From NCBI GenBank assembly GCA_937944405.1, contig CALDYR010000067.1:1-50582 (forward strand): a stretch of DNA of 50,582 bases. The letters are read 5' to 3'. The stretch comes from an uncultured Pirellulaceae bacterium (GTDB lineage: Bacteria; Planctomycetota; Planctomycetia; Pirellulales; Pirellulaceae). Positions 26,796 to 36,011 of this stretch are shown here, piece after piece. Positions within the stretch are counted from its first letter, which is position 1, and the number at the start of each line of letters is the position of its first letter. Below the pieces are notes generated by a model. It was given only the letters and a program-made list of their open reading frames with translations, was not told the DNA's origin and did not search any database. Both the position numbers and the translations under genes were made by a program.

Positions 26796-27593
26796 TTACC
26801 GAATCCGTCGGCACGCAATTTTAAACAGATGCCAGAAAACTTGCAGTCCCATGCGAAGGCTTGTTTTCGATTTTCCTTGGGTGCGGTCTTGAAAGGTAAT
26901 CGGGGTCTCAAGCATTTTGATCCCGCGCCGATTGATCCGCCACAGAATCTCCTCCAAGTACGCGTACCCTTGGGCTTGAATTTGGCTGACGCCGATCGCC
27001 CGCAGGGTGTCGGCGCGGTAGACACGAAAGGCACCGCTGTTGTCATGGGTTGGCAAACGGAGGAACAATCGGGCAACCGCGTTGACCAATCGCGAACTGG
27101 CGTGACGCAGAATTGGCCACCCTAAAATGGCTCCACCTGGGATGTAGCGACTACCGATGACGACGCCGACATCATGGTTGGCTGGGGCGTCGAACGCCTC
27201 TACCATCGTAAGCAGGCTCGAGGGGGCGTGGCTGAAATCCGCGTCCATCGTCGCCACCAGATCAAAACCGTTGCTCAGCGCCCATTGGAACCCGGTGATC
27301 GTTGCCGACCCTAGGCCCAGTTTCGAAGCGCGGTGGATACATTGGAAATTTGGATCAGCGGCGCATTTTGCGCGACACCATGTCCCGGTCCCGTCCGGCG
27401 AATTATCGTCGATGACCAGAATCTGCATGGCCGGGATTAGTTGTTGAAGTTGATCGATCAAATCAGGCAGGTTGGAGCGTTCGTTATAGGTGGCGATGAT
27501 CGTGATCAGGCGTCGGTTTGGTGATTGCGGTGGGGCTGACACGATTGGGTTGCTTGAGGGGTAGTGGTCGATGGACGCGTGTGGCGGTTGCAA
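26796..27593 (-). CDS. Family 2 glycosyltransferase, polyprenol-phosphate mannose synthase-like
   Basis: 265 residues. Signatures: ITIIATYNERSNLPDLI near 30, VIDDNSPDGTG near 59-69, the DXD-containing MDADFSHAP near 115-123, GSRYIPGGAILGWP near 146-159, and FQDRTQGKSKTSLRM near 238. This set fits Dpm1-like enzymes that move mannose (or glucose) from a nucleotide sugar to polyprenyl phosphate for later use in glycan or protein glycosylation. There is no C-terminal membrane domain, so it is of the short Dpm1 type. The TTG at 27593 has no clear ribosome-binding site and the first 25 residues are disordered; a GTG at 27542 is an alternative. It lies upstream of the dehydrogenase. Confidence 0.9.
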   Translation of the reverse strand: MQPPHASIDHYPSSNPIVSAPPQSPNRRLITIIATYNERSNLPDLIDQLQQLIPAMQILVIDDNSPDGTGTWCRAKCAADPNFQCIHRASKLGLGSATITGFQWALSNGFDLVATMDADFSHAPSSLLTMVEAFDAPANHDVGVVIGSRYIPGGAILGWPILRHASSRLVNAVARLFLRLPTHDNSGAFRVYRADTLRAIGVSQIQAQGYAYLEEILWRINRRGIKMLETPITFQDRTQGKSKTSLRMGLQVFWHLFKIACRRIR

Positions 27594-27821
27594 GTCGGCG
27601 ATAGTTCAACCGAGGGAGTTAAACGGCAACTGACGGGAAAGCGGTTGCTGTAAATTGTTTAATTCATCGTAACGGGCTGAAAAACACTGGTAAGAATACA
27701 GAGTGTGGATCACACTTTAGCACGGTTTTGATCGCCGAACCTCTTCCTCTTCGGGGGCTGAAACGCAGTAAATTGATTTCACGAGGATTGCGACAACGAG
27801 TCCTCGATTTAGCAAAACAAC

Positions 27822-30500
27822 ATGATTCACAAAAATAGTCGTTCCCGTCCCGCATTTTTTTCGCTTCGCTCTTTGGCGATTGCATTGGCCACGGTCGTGG
27901 TGTTGTCGGGACAAAATTTATCCTACGCATCTTCTCCGTCAACGGTGAATTTGCAAAATGCGGTACACCGCATGAACGCTTGGCTCACAAACAGTACCTA
28001 CGCCCCGGGCTGGCGAAAGTATTTGCGTTTAAACCTCTTAGACGCTCAAGCGGCGCTTGGCGATCAAGCCGACCTTGCGACGCTGCAGAAGATTCATCGC
28101 CGTTTCGCAAGCAACGTGGACGGAGTCGACGCGGTTGAATTCAAGGACGTCCGTTGTGGGCTTGAACGCCAGATAAAGTCGTTAAGTAACGTCCGATCGG
28201 CGGGCACCGATTTGCTTTCGATGGCCGAGCAGGCGGCATCACAGTACCGACCGATTGCGATCAGCGATCTTCAGGATGCTCGAGATGAGGCCGTTTATGC
28301 GTTGGGGTTGCTGAAGAAGTATTATCGCCAGACAATCAGTAGTCGCGAAAGAGCGCGGCTGTTTTACGATTTGCAATTGGATGAACAAGTGGCGTATTTA
28401 CGTGCTTTGGAATTCGAGTTGCCACCTGAGATTTCGGTTGGAAAAACAACTTCCCAGATCAAAGACGAACGCCAGCGGTTAAAAGAAGTTGAACAGAAAA
28501 TCGATGCGTTACCGGTCGCGAATCAACAACAGGACGACAATCGATCCGGTCGGGATAATGACGACGCTTTGTTATTGCCACCAGCACCAGACAACGGCGT
28601 TCTCACGGCCGAAGAGTTGCAGGAACAGAAACGCCGACTTCAGAAACGAATCGATGAACTCAAGGAGATGCGTTTAGAGTTGGCGGAAAAAGATCGCGAC
28701 CGCGTGCAACGGCGCAAGGCCGTTCTACGCCAATTAGCGACCTTCAATGCTAGTTACCAAGACGTTGCTGAACGCCGTTTTGATCCCTATTTTTTGTCGA
28801 CCGCGTTAGTGGCAGAGCGATTCAATTTTTTGTACTTCTATGGCACCGACGATAATCTTCAAGAGGAGTACCTCAATCGCGTCGATGCATTGCAGGAGAC
28901 GCTGGCGGCATCCGACGACATGTCCGATAGAAAGTCTCACGCGGAGCTGGGAAAATTGGTGCAGTGGTTAGAGAGCGCCAATCAGTTGCCGCAACTGGTC
29001 TCCGCAGTTCGGGCTCGGTTTTCCAATCCAAATGCTTATCTTTCTGTTTCAGCCAACATGATCAATCAGTTGGCCGGACAAGACGTTTCGCAACGCCAAC
29101 GGATCAAACAGACAATCTTCGGGCGGATCATTCGCGGTGCCGCTAGTATCAACGGCAGGGTGCAAGTCCAATTGAATCCGGACCCTTTCCAAGCCAACTT
29201 GACGATCGGTTTGACCGGCGCGATCACCTCACGCACTTACACGCGCGAACGCAAGTTTCGGATCGACGTTGCGGCCAGTGGAAGTTACACCGGAAGCAGA
29301 AACGTGTTTGCTAATGTAGGTGGGTTTTATGCCGACGTCGCCGATGTGGATGCCTCTATTTATTCTAGGTTTGGCGGCATCAGTTCTGACGTTGGGTTTA
29401 TCCAAAAATTGGCGGCCAAATCGTTTGCTAAAAACAAGGCTCGGGCTGATGAGGAATCGTCGCGCAGGACGAGTTCGGAGATTTTGGAGATGTTCCAATC
29501 GCAAACCGATGATGCGCTCGTTGATGGGCAAGCGCAGTTTGCGAAACTGCAGCAGAAAATGATCGACAAACAATCGCTTGTACCGGCCGCTTATTTGCGA
29601 ACTTACGGCGACCGCGTCGAGATCGTCGCCAACAAGCAGAATCAAGGTAGTCTCGCTGCCGCGGTGCCGGCAAAGCGTTTTGGATTTAATCATGACGTTC
29701 AAGCAAAAATCCATGAGACCATGCTGTCGAACTACATCGATCCAATCTTCGCGGGCAAAACCTTCACCAATGAAGAATTAAGATCCGAGGCGATCAAGCG
29801 TTTCAACATTGCGATGTCGGACGCCGACCCCAAAGAGGGCGGTGATTTAGACGATCCAGATGCCGACCAGCCGGAAGAACAGTTCAGTATTACGTTTGCA
29901 CGTGTGAGGCCAGTTCAATTTGAGTTTGAAGACAACCGATTGGCGGTCACCGTTACCGGGGTTCGGTTTGCCCAAGAGGGCAGGGCGATACGGGCCGGAT
30001 TGCGATTCCGCGTCCATTTCAAATTCGAGGACGTTAATGGCCGGTTGGAGTTGCGACGCGCCGGACCGGCCCAGATTGATTACTTAAACCCCGAACGAAA
30101 GAGCGCTAAGATCGTCGCGTTCCGATCGTTGCTGGAAAAAAAGTTGAACGAGGGGCTCAAAGACGATGAAGGTTTTCCTGTTCCTCGAAATCTGATTCCG
30201 CTGGACCAATTGAAGGACGCCGACATCGCGAGGAAGCTGTTACTTTCTCAGTTGAGATTTGAAGATGGCTGGGCTTACCTTGGTTGGGAGTTCGCACCTC
30301 AGGGGTATCCGTTGGAACCGGTCGATCTCCCGGCCATCGAGTATTCCAGTGTGCCCTCCAATGAGCCCGCGACGCTAGGTGCGATTGAGGTGGTGTCGGG
30401 GGCCATCGGTGTGATGGTTCAAGATTCGTTTGAGGGCAACACTATCCAAGGCCAAATTACTCAAGATCAGGTTCCACAGCCCTCGGGGGAATTTGAATAA
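27822..30500 (+). CDS. Large secreted coiled-coil protein, function unknown
   Basis: 892 residues with a signal peptide (about 1-36; LAIALATVVVLSG then SYAS). Residues about 200-300 are strongly charged and form coiled coil (RQRLKEVEQKIDAL, ELQEQKRRLQKRIDELKEM). A beta-rich part follows near 440-530 (GRVQVQLNPDPFQANLTIGL), then a helical section and a last domain from about 690 (FARVRPVQFEFEDNRLAVTV, then HFKFEDVNGRLELR). I recognise no named family. The last domain is duplicated as a decayed copy at 32932-33465, and both are followed by a DUF1559 gene and a lipoprotein gene, so this protein may be part of the same envelope system. There is no membrane helix beyond the signal. Confidence 0.75.
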   Translation: MIHKNSRSRPAFFSLRSLAIALATVVVLSGQNLSYASSPSTVNLQNAVHRMNAWLTNSTYAPGWRKYLRLNLLDAQAALGDQADLATLQKIHRRFASNVDGVDAVEFKDVRCGLERQIKSLSNVRSAGTDLLSMAEQAASQYRPIAISDLQDARDEAVYALGLLKKYYRQTISSRERARLFYDLQLDEQVAYLRALEFELPPEISVGKTTSQIKDERQRLKEVEQKIDALPVANQQQDDNRSGRDNDDALLLPPAPDNGVLTAEELQEQKRRLQKRIDELKEMRLELAEKDRDRVQRRKAVLRQLATFNASYQDVAERRFDPYFLSTALVAERFNFLYFYGTDDNLQEEYLNRVDALQETLAASDDMSDRKSHAELGKLVQWLESANQLPQLVSAVRARFSNPNAYLSVSANMINQLAGQDVSQRQRIKQTIFGRIIRGAASINGRVQVQLNPDPFQANLTIGLTGAITSRTYTRERKFRIDVAASGSYTGSRNVFANVGGFYADVADVDASIYSRFGGISSDVGFIQKLAAKSFAKNKARADEESSRRTSSEILEMFQSQTDDALVDGQAQFAKLQQKMIDKQSLVPAAYLRTYGDRVEIVANKQNQGSLAAAVPAKRFGFNHDVQAKIHETMLSNYIDPIFAGKTFTNEELRSEAIKRFNIAMSDADPKEGGDLDDPDADQPEEQFSITFARVRPVQFEFEDNRLAVTVTGVRFAQEGRAIRAGLRFRVHFKFEDVNGRLELRRAGPAQIDYLNPERKSAKIVAFRSLLEKKLNEGLKDDEGFPVPRNLIPLDQLKDADIARKLLLSQLRFEDGWAYLGWEFAPQGYPLEPVDLPAIEYSSVPSNEPATLGAIEVVSGAIGVMVQDSFEGNTIQGQITQDQVPQPSGEFE

Positions 30501-30690
30501 TTTGCTATTGAAGTTCTGGCTTGACCGTGGACAACTGTCGTCGGATTCGAGTCTGATTGGATCACAAGTGGAAATCAGTCTACTTCTTAGGAAATACGTG
30601 CCGGAAGTAGAGGTTGTGTGTTTGTTCCTGAGTGTTGGCGGTGGTTGGCCAAGTCGTTAACTTTTCTGTTTTTTTAACCTTTTTTGTCCA

Positions 30691-30719
30691 TGGTTATTGT
30701 TAAGACGATCGACTATAAT
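30691..30719 (+). promoter_or_regulatory. Candidate sigma-70-like promoter for the first DUF1559 gene
   Basis: A perfect TATAAT at 30714-30719 with TGGTTA (30691-30696) 17 nt upstream as a weak -35. It lies about 290 nt before the DUF1559 start in an otherwise empty 510-nt spacer, implying a long leader if used. Confidence 0.35.
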
Positions 30720-31009
30720 ACAGTGTCGCGGCGTGAAACATTGTTTCGAAAGAAATCATTTAAATCGACGCTATTCCCACAATAGCTTTGTTTGTGATCC
30801 CGTGGAAAACAATGAGCCCGGTGTTAAACCGGTAACTGTGTCTCTGAAATCGAGATTAGTTTAGCAACACGCTAGGATTGCAGTAAGCACGCACGAAGCC
30901 TGACCAATCACGTCATGTTTTTATTTGTGAGATTCTTCATTGGTTAGGTTCTGCTGTTTTTTGAAACGTAGTTAAAAATTAAGCTAATTGGAAACTTAAG
31001 GAGTTGACC

Positions 31010-32002
31010 ATGAAATCCCATTCACAAAAGACCGGTTTTACACTGGTAGAGCTATTAGTCGTGATCGCGATCATCGGTATTTTGATCGGTATGCTGTTGC
31101 CAGCGGTGCAGCAGGTACGTGAAGCAGCGCGTCGGACTCAATGCCTTAATAACATGAGGCAGTTGGGGTTGGGCAGTCTCAATTTTGAGTCTTCGAACAT
31201 GGAGTTCCCTAGCGCGGGATTAGGATCGTACGCGTTTTTTCGGGGGGGGCGTGAGCGGACTAGTTTTAGCGAGGAAAATTACGGTGCGTTCTTTCAGATT
31301 TTGCCGTTCATTGAGCAAAACAATTTAAGTAACTCTCGGGCGGTAGTTAGCCGTGAGGAACTCCTTGCGGTTCCAGTAAGCCTGTATAGCTGCCCATCGC
31401 GGGGCCCGCGAGTGGTTTTTTACAGCATGACTGTTCCCGATCTTAATGCAGCGTTAAGCGATTACAGTTCATTCGCGCTAACCGATAGAATGGCGCGCCC
31501 TTTGCGAACCGAGGGTATTGCCGATCTAATGCCGGGACTTCAGAATTTCTTTCAGGAGGCAGGAAGTCCTTCGATCGCATTCTCAGGAGCCATTGCAATG
31601 CGTGGTTATGCCGACGGTGCTGACTCACGGGCCGGAGTGTTGACTCAGGAGTATTCAGCCGTAGGGTTCGGTGCAATTACTGACGGTTCATCTAATACCG
31701 TCTTGTTTGCTGAAAAGGCCGCTAACGCGAACAATTACAATCCCATTGCGGTTAACGGCAGTATAGAAAATCGCGGGTTCCACTCGCCAACGTTCTCTGC
31801 TATTCGGACTTGGGACCAGGGGCTGAATCCGGATAATGCACAGAACGGTGATAGAACCTTTGGTTCTGCCCACCCCGGAACGCTAAATGCTGTTTTGGCT
31901 GATGGTTCATCCCGCAGTCTTTCGCTCGAAACATCATTGGAGAATTTCTATTACCTGATGCGACGTGATGACGGACGCGTGGTGGATTCTGAAGAACTAT
32001 AG
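31010..32002 (+). CDS. DUF1559 pseudopilin-like protein (copy A)
   Basis: 330 residues from ATG at 31010, with AAGGAG 7 nt upstream; the TTG two codons before is not needed. The type IV pilin-like leader is intact: basic head, cleavage site Gly9-Phe10, then [18 protein letters not shown] with Glu14 at the +5 position, and the planctomycete extension [16 protein letters not shown]. The C-terminal part has [15 protein letters not shown], the H-X9-DG element of DUF1559. Such proteins exist in very large families in Planctomycetota; they are thought to be processed by prepilin peptidase and to lie at the envelope, with no proven role. It is followed by a terminator and then a lipoprotein gene. 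Paralogue of the gene at 33973. Confidence 0.95.
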   Translation: MKSHSQKTGFTLVELLVVIAIIGILIGMLLPAVQQVREAARRTQCLNNMRQLGLGSLNFESSNMEFPSAGLGSYAFFRGGRERTSFSEENYGAFFQILPFIEQNNLSNSRAVVSREELLAVPVSLYSCPSRGPRVVFYSMTVPDLNAALSDYSSFALTDRMARPLRTEGIADLMPGLQNFFQEAGSPSIAFSGAIAMRGYADGADSRAGVLTQEYSAVGFGAITDGSSNTVLFAEKAANANNYNPIAVNGSIENRGFHSPTFSAIRTWDQGLNPDNAQNGDRTFGSAHPGTLNAVLADGSSRSLSLETSLENFYYLMRRDDGRVVDSEEL

Positions 32003-32048
32003 ATTTGCATCTCACGATTCGTTACAATACGACCTGAGCAATTATATG

Positions 32049-32080
32049 TCTTCGCCTTTTCGGGCGAAGATTTTTTTTTT
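32049..32080 (+). terminator. Intrinsic terminator between DUF1559 A and lipoprotein A
   Basis: TCTTCGCC pairs perfectly with GGCGAAGA across a 6-nt loop, followed by T10. It ends 20 nt before the lipoprotein ATG, so there is no room for a separate promoter after it. Confidence 0.93.
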
Positions 32081-32100
32081 AAAAAAAAGGAAACCTGACC

Positions 32101-32598
32101 ATGAAACCGTTCTACGTGTTGGCTTTGCTAATGTTAACGCTGATGACCGCTGGTTGTGCGCCGCCTGATAAAGCGGGAGCCAGAGCAGCTGAATTAAATA
32201 AGACAAATATCCAGAAGGTAGCCACGGCGTTCACGGCTTTCTCGTTTTTCAACGGCATGAAGTCTCCTCAAAGCAAGGAAGAAATTGTCGATTTCATCAG
32301 GACGTCAAAACAGATCGACCGTACTATTAAGGCAATGGGCATTGACAGAAATAAGTTTGAAGAGGTGTTTGTCAGTAGTGTTGATGGCGAGGAGTTTATT
32401 GTTCGCTACGCAACCCGGATTCGTGAAATGGGTGGGGGCGTGCCCATTGCTTTCGAAAAAACTGGTGTAAATGGAATCCGGAGAGTTAGCCTGTCTAACG
32501 GTAAGATCATTGAAGCTGACAAAGCAACTTACGATCGACTAATGAAAGGCAAAACAACGAAGGAAGAAAAGGGATTTTCACTCGATGAAGAAGAATAG
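32101..32598 (+). CDS. Small lipoprotein paired with DUF1559 (copy A)
   Basis: 165 residues. The signal peptide MKPFYVLALLMLTLMTAGC has a lipobox ending at Cys19, so the mature protein should be lipid-anchored. The rest is one small domain with NIQKVATAFTAFSFFNG, SKEEIVDFIR, and SVDGEEFIVRYATR, close to its paralogue at 35141. No named family is recognised. A GG of the leader AAGGAAACC lies about 10 nt before the ATG. It begins 20 nt after a strong terminator, so its expression should depend on read-through from the DUF1559 gene or on RNA processing. It is followed by its own terminator at 32743. Partnership with DUF1559 is inferred from the repeated gene order. Confidence 0.88.
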   Translation: MKPFYVLALLMLTLMTAGCAPPDKAGARAAELNKTNIQKVATAFTAFSFFNGMKSPQSKEEIVDFIRTSKQIDRTIKAMGIDRNKFEEVFVSSVDGEEFIVRYATRIREMGGGVPIAFEKTGVNGIRRVSLSNGKIIEADKATYDRLMKGKTTKEEKGFSLDEEE

Positions 32599-32742
32599 TC
32601 TTAATAAAATAAAGTGGTGTCTTTGATCTGTGTCAGCCAGCGGAACGGTTTTCGCCGAGCAGGATTTCAGCACATTATCTTCCGTACGCGAGCTCGAGAA
32701 TAACAGCTTCGTCGTGAATTCAGGAGATTGCAATACTCCATT

Positions 32743-32779
32743 AAAACGGCCTCAATGCTTTCTGCTTGAGGCCGTTTTT
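32743..32779 (+). terminator. Intrinsic terminator after lipoprotein A
   Basis: AAAACGGCCTCAA pairs with TTGAGGCCGTTTT over a 10-nt loop, followed by T residues. It is 145 nt after the lipoprotein stop. A similar, partly decayed hairpin stands at the same place in copy B. Confidence 0.9.
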
Positions 32780-32931
32780 ATCATTCTAACGTGCTGCAGT
32801 GTTGGGTCTGTTTTGAAAACGAAACGCTGTTGGTGATGTTTGGGGGGGAGGGGGCGATTATACAGTTCGTCCAGTCGGCCCTGCGATTCGGCGCTTTGTC
32901 CAGTAACGAATCCAGTAACGAAAAAAGGTGG

Positions 32932-33465
32932 CGGAATTCGATTCTGCGTCCATTTTAAATTCGAAGACGTCAATGGCCGGTTGGAGTTGCGGTGCACCGG
33001 GCCGGCCCCAATTGATTACTTGATCCCCGAAGGAAAGGACGCCACGACCAGGGCGTTCCCATCGTTTCTGGATAAGAAGTTGAACGAAGGGCTGAAAGAC
33101 AATGAAGGTTTTCCTGTTCTTCGAAATCTTATTTCAGTGGATCAATTGATGAACGCTGACGTTGCGGGGGGAGCTGTTGCTGTTTTAATTGTGATTCGAG
33201 GATGGTTGAGCCACTTTGGTTGGGAGTGAACCCTAAGAGGCATCCCTTGCAACCGGTTGGTTTCTCGCCGATCGATCCGTCTACCGCGTCCCTTACCGAG
33301 TCCGTCATTGAGATTGCGCTCAAGGTCTCGGGCGCCCCAATTTCCAAAATCGTCCCAGCCAACACCAAGCAAGGTAAAATTCGGGGCAAATTCAATAAAA
33401 CTGAAGTAGACTTCAGGGCGGAGTTGTCGCCGCATTGGCTGACCTTCAGCGGAGTGGGGCGGTAG
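32932..33465 (+). pseudogene. Decayed copy of the 3' end of the large secreted protein gene
   Basis: The sequence from 32937 translates to RFCVHFKFEDVNGRLELR, then KKLNEGLKDNEGFPVLRNL, and closely follows residues about 727-805 of the 892-residue protein. There is no start codon or 5' part. An added base in the G run near 33165-33171 shifts the frame, and in the corrected frame three stops replace a Gln, an Arg and a Trp codon before the match resumes at GWE. After that only nucleotide similarity is left, traceable to about 33450. It is therefore a gene remnant made by tandem duplication, not a functional gene. An open frame at 33202-33465 over its end is probably by chance. Confidence 0.88.
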
Positions 33466-33972
33466 AGGCGGGCGACTTAAAAGGTACCGATTCGTCAAAC
33501 GACTCCGTTTGGGGAAGCGCGTTTGGGCGTTGACGGCTGGACATTGGCGACTGAGTGCCAGTGGTAGTTAGCGAGATTGGTCACAAACTTGTATTATCAT
33601 TTTTGCCGTTGGTGATTTTGATTTTTCCGAATCAGTTATGAGTTATTAGTCTCTTACCGCGCTGATTACGGCTTTGGTGCCTGAAGAAATCGTTGAAATT
33701 GACGTTTAACCAACGAAATCATGGTTCGTGATCTGAATGGGGCCAGTGGTGTTGACGTCGCCGCTGGTGGCATGTTAACGGTGTTTTAGGTTTCTTTGGG
33801 CTTGAAATAAATTATGGGGATGGTATCGTTAACAATGTGGATGCCAGCACGCGGTGACGTATCTCGTAAGAGAATTTTCATGTTTGTATCGTTTTGAGTG
33901 TGTCGCTGGAGAGATGCTGTGGTTTTATGATCCGCAATGCTGATTTTTTATTGATAATATTAGGAGTTAACC

Positions 33973-35037
33973 ATGAAGTCCCATTTACGAAAGACCGGTT
34001 TCACACTGGTGGAACTATTGGTCGTGATCGCGATCATAGGTATCTTGATCGGTATGCTGTTGCCAGCAGTACAGCAAGTGCGCGAAGCAGCACGACGAAC
34101 TCAGTGCCTCAATAGTCTGCGACAGTTGGGGCTTGCTTGTTTGAATTTCGAGTCAGCACAGATGAGCTTTCCGACTAGCGGATTAGACACAGCAGCGAAC
34201 TGGTGGAAGCAACCGGTAGACCAAGGTGTTACGCGATTAAGGGGGCCAAGCGGGGCCGCACCCGGCTTTACAACGGAAGGGGCGGGCTGGGCGTTCCAGA
34301 TTTTGCCTCAAATCGAGCAAGGCAACCTGATTACGGCAGCTGACCGAGTTCGATTTGGTATCACCGGCGGAAAAGGTGGCGGTTCAACCTTAGACACTGT
34401 CATGATAGAAAGTTCGGTGCCTTCATTCACGTGTCCTTCAAGAGGTCCTAGGTTTGTGAATTTCTCTGGCGAAATTCACGCGCAGGGTGATTATGCGAAT
34501 CCTGAAGCGGCTAATGTGAATTTTCGTGCCCCCAATCGTCCAAGTCCAGGGCCAAGCCTTGATACCGAGGCAGCTTTCACCGGGATTATTGCTCGTGCAG
34601 GTACACTTAATGGAGGACGCGAAGCGGGTGTGCGCTATTCCCGTGTTGATTTTGGCAGTGTGACTGACGGGTCTTCTAATACTGCCTTGTTGTTGGAGAA
34701 AGCTGTGTTCTCTCGTCAGTATGCAATCGAAACAACGATGCCGCCTTGGCAAGCGATTGGATACTCAGGGGGGATTTATGCTCCAGGCTGGCATACAAAT
34801 GGACGTTTTATTCAGCCTTTTGTTGCGGATAACGATGTCAACGAAAACAGGCGTAGCAACCTGCCAGCCAATCGTGTCTCGAACGAACAAAACTTTGGCT
34901 CGGCTCATCCCGGTTCGGTAAACGCAGTCTTCGGAGACGGTTCCACTCATTCCATTGGAATGGACGTTCCTTGGGAGACTTTACAAGACCTTTGCATGCG
35001 AAACGATGGTTTCATTGTCGACTTTGAAGACTTCTAA
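33973..35037 (+). CDS. DUF1559 pseudopilin-like protein (copy B)
   Basis: 354 residues. Start at ATG 33973, with TAGGAG 7 nt upstream. The leader is MKSHLRKTG followed by [18 protein letters not shown], nearly identical to copy A, including Gly9-Phe10 and Glu14; [16 protein letters not shown] follows. The C-terminal element SAHPGSVNAVFGDGS is present. The central domain differs much more from copy A (loops such as near residues 60-100 and 240-300), a common pattern in DUF1559 families where the surface part varies. It ends 55 nt before a terminator, then the paired lipoprotein. Both copies end in an acidic VDxEE/VDFEDF tail. Confidence 0.95.
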   Translation: MKSHLRKTGFTLVELLVVIAIIGILIGMLLPAVQQVREAARRTQCLNSLRQLGLACLNFESAQMSFPTSGLDTAANWWKQPVDQGVTRLRGPSGAAPGFTTEGAGWAFQILPQIEQGNLITAADRVRFGITGGKGGGSTLDTVMIESSVPSFTCPSRGPRFVNFSGEIHAQGDYANPEAANVNFRAPNRPSPGPSLDTEAAFTGIIARAGTLNGGREAGVRYSRVDFGSVTDGSSNTALLLEKAVFSRQYAIETTMPPWQAIGYSGGIYAPGWHTNGRFIQPFVADNDVNENRRSNLPANRVSNEQNFGSAHPGSVNAVFGDGSTHSIGMDVPWETLQDLCMRNDGFIVDFEDF

Positions 35038-35092
35038 ACTAGTTCTCGGCCGATTTTGGTCGAGGTTGTTTGCACAATAAATAAAACTTCAT

Positions 35093-35133
35093 AATCCATT
35101 CTGCTGCTTCGGGGCAGGGTGGATTTTTTTTTT
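35093..35133 (+). terminator. Intrinsic terminator between DUF1559 B and lipoprotein B
   Basis: AATCCATTCTGC pairs with GGCAGGGTGGATT (outer 6 bp AATCCA/TGGATT plus inner CTGC/GCAG), followed by a run of T. The sequence differs from the copy A terminator but the place is the same. It ends 7 nt before the first lipoprotein start codon. Confidence 0.85.
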
Positions 35134-35140
35134 CATTGAA

Positions 35141-35701
35141 ATGGGAATCGATAAAATGGGAATCGATAGAGTGGGAACAGGTCAATCTAACGGTCGAACC
35201 TGGCAAAAGGTGTTTTGGGCGTTCGGCGTCCTTGCCGTTGCCAGTGTTTTAGGATGTTCATCCAAGCAGAGCAATGATATCAGTCACCTGACGAATACGA
35301 ACATGAAGAAGCTTTATGCCGCGATGAATACGTTCATGCGGTTGAATGATTTTCGTGGCCCTAAAGACCAAGCAGAACTCGTCAAGTTTTTCGAAGGGAA
35401 CAGGCGCGCGCAGACAATTTTAGGTCGGTGCGGAGTGAAGATTGACGAGTTGGAAGAGATTCTGATAAGTGAGCGAGACGGCGAGCCCTTTGTGGTTCGT
35501 TATGGCGTAAACGGTATCGCAGACCACGCCCTTGTGTTTGAATCCGTCGGAGTGGAGGGATTGAGAATGGTCGCGTTAAGCGCGCCAGTGGAAGTCGATG
35601 AGATCAAGTACGAGGAGTATTTATCTGGGAAGGTTGAAGTGGCTAGGCCGGCGAGTGCAATGGAACTGGCCCCCCGCAGACGAATAGAAGAACCTAAATG
35701 A
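35141..35701 (+). CDS. Small lipoprotein paired with DUF1559 (copy B)
   Basis: 186 residues if the first ATG is used. The head MGIDKMGIDRVG comes from a 15-bp tandem repeat offering in-frame starts at 35141 (ATG), 35156 (ATG) and 35171 (GTG); the lipobox VLGC ends at Cys39, so a later start would give a more normal signal peptide. The mature domain is a clear paralogue of copy A: NTNMKKLYAAMNTFMRLNDF, ILISERDGEPFVVRYG and VGVEGLRMVAL align with the matching parts. Function is unknown; its lipid anchor would place it in an envelope membrane. Like copy A it starts right after a terminator. Confidence 0.85.
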   Translation: MGIDKMGIDRVGTGQSNGRTWQKVFWAFGVLAVASVLGCSSKQSNDISHLTNTNMKKLYAAMNTFMRLNDFRGPKDQAELVKFFEGNRRAQTILGRCGVKIDELEEILISERDGEPFVVRYGVNGIADHALVFESVGVEGLRMVALSAPVEVDEIKYEEYLSGKVEVARPASAMELAPRRRIEEPK

Positions 35702-35820
35702 AATGGCGTCTTTGGTCAGCGGAACGGTTTTCGCCGTGCGGCTTTAAGGACATCATCTTCCGTACGCAAGCTTGAGTACACCAGCTCCATCGTGAATTCA
35801 AGAGATTGTAAATCTCTTGT

Positions 35821-35856
35821 AAAACGGCCTCAATGCTCCCTGCTTGAGGCTGTATT
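35821..35856 (+). terminator. Partly decayed terminator after lipoprotein B
   Basis: AAAACGGCCTCAA faces TTGAGGCTGTATT: the arms match the copy A terminator but with two changes in the right arm and an interrupted T run. It is probably weaker or inactive. Confidence 0.6.
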
Positions 35857-36011
35857 CTTATCATTCCAATGCGTTGCCGTATTTGGTGTGGTTTAAAAAG
35901 GAGGCACTGCTGGCGATGTTTTATTTTGTGGCGATGTTCAAGTTCGTCCAATCGGCACTGTGGTTCTGCACTGTGGTTCGATAGTGCGGCTGGCCCCTGT
36001 GATCGGTAACG

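Larger units (their letters stand above)
29993..32932 (+). repeat. Tandem segmental duplication, unit A
   Basis: Left copy of a duplicated block: the 3' end of the large secreted protein gene, a DUF1559 gene, a terminator, a lipoprotein gene and about 330 nt of similar non-coding sequence ending in GAAAAAAGGTGGC. Copies A and B are related but well diverged; the 500-nt spacers before the DUF1559 genes are hardly alignable by eye. The left border is placed at GGCCGGAT (29993-30000). Confidence 0.7.

Noticed and set aside
33202..33465. Small independent gene over the end of the pseudogene
   Set aside because: The nucleotide sequence follows the decayed copy of the large gene and there is no ribosome-binding site at its start.
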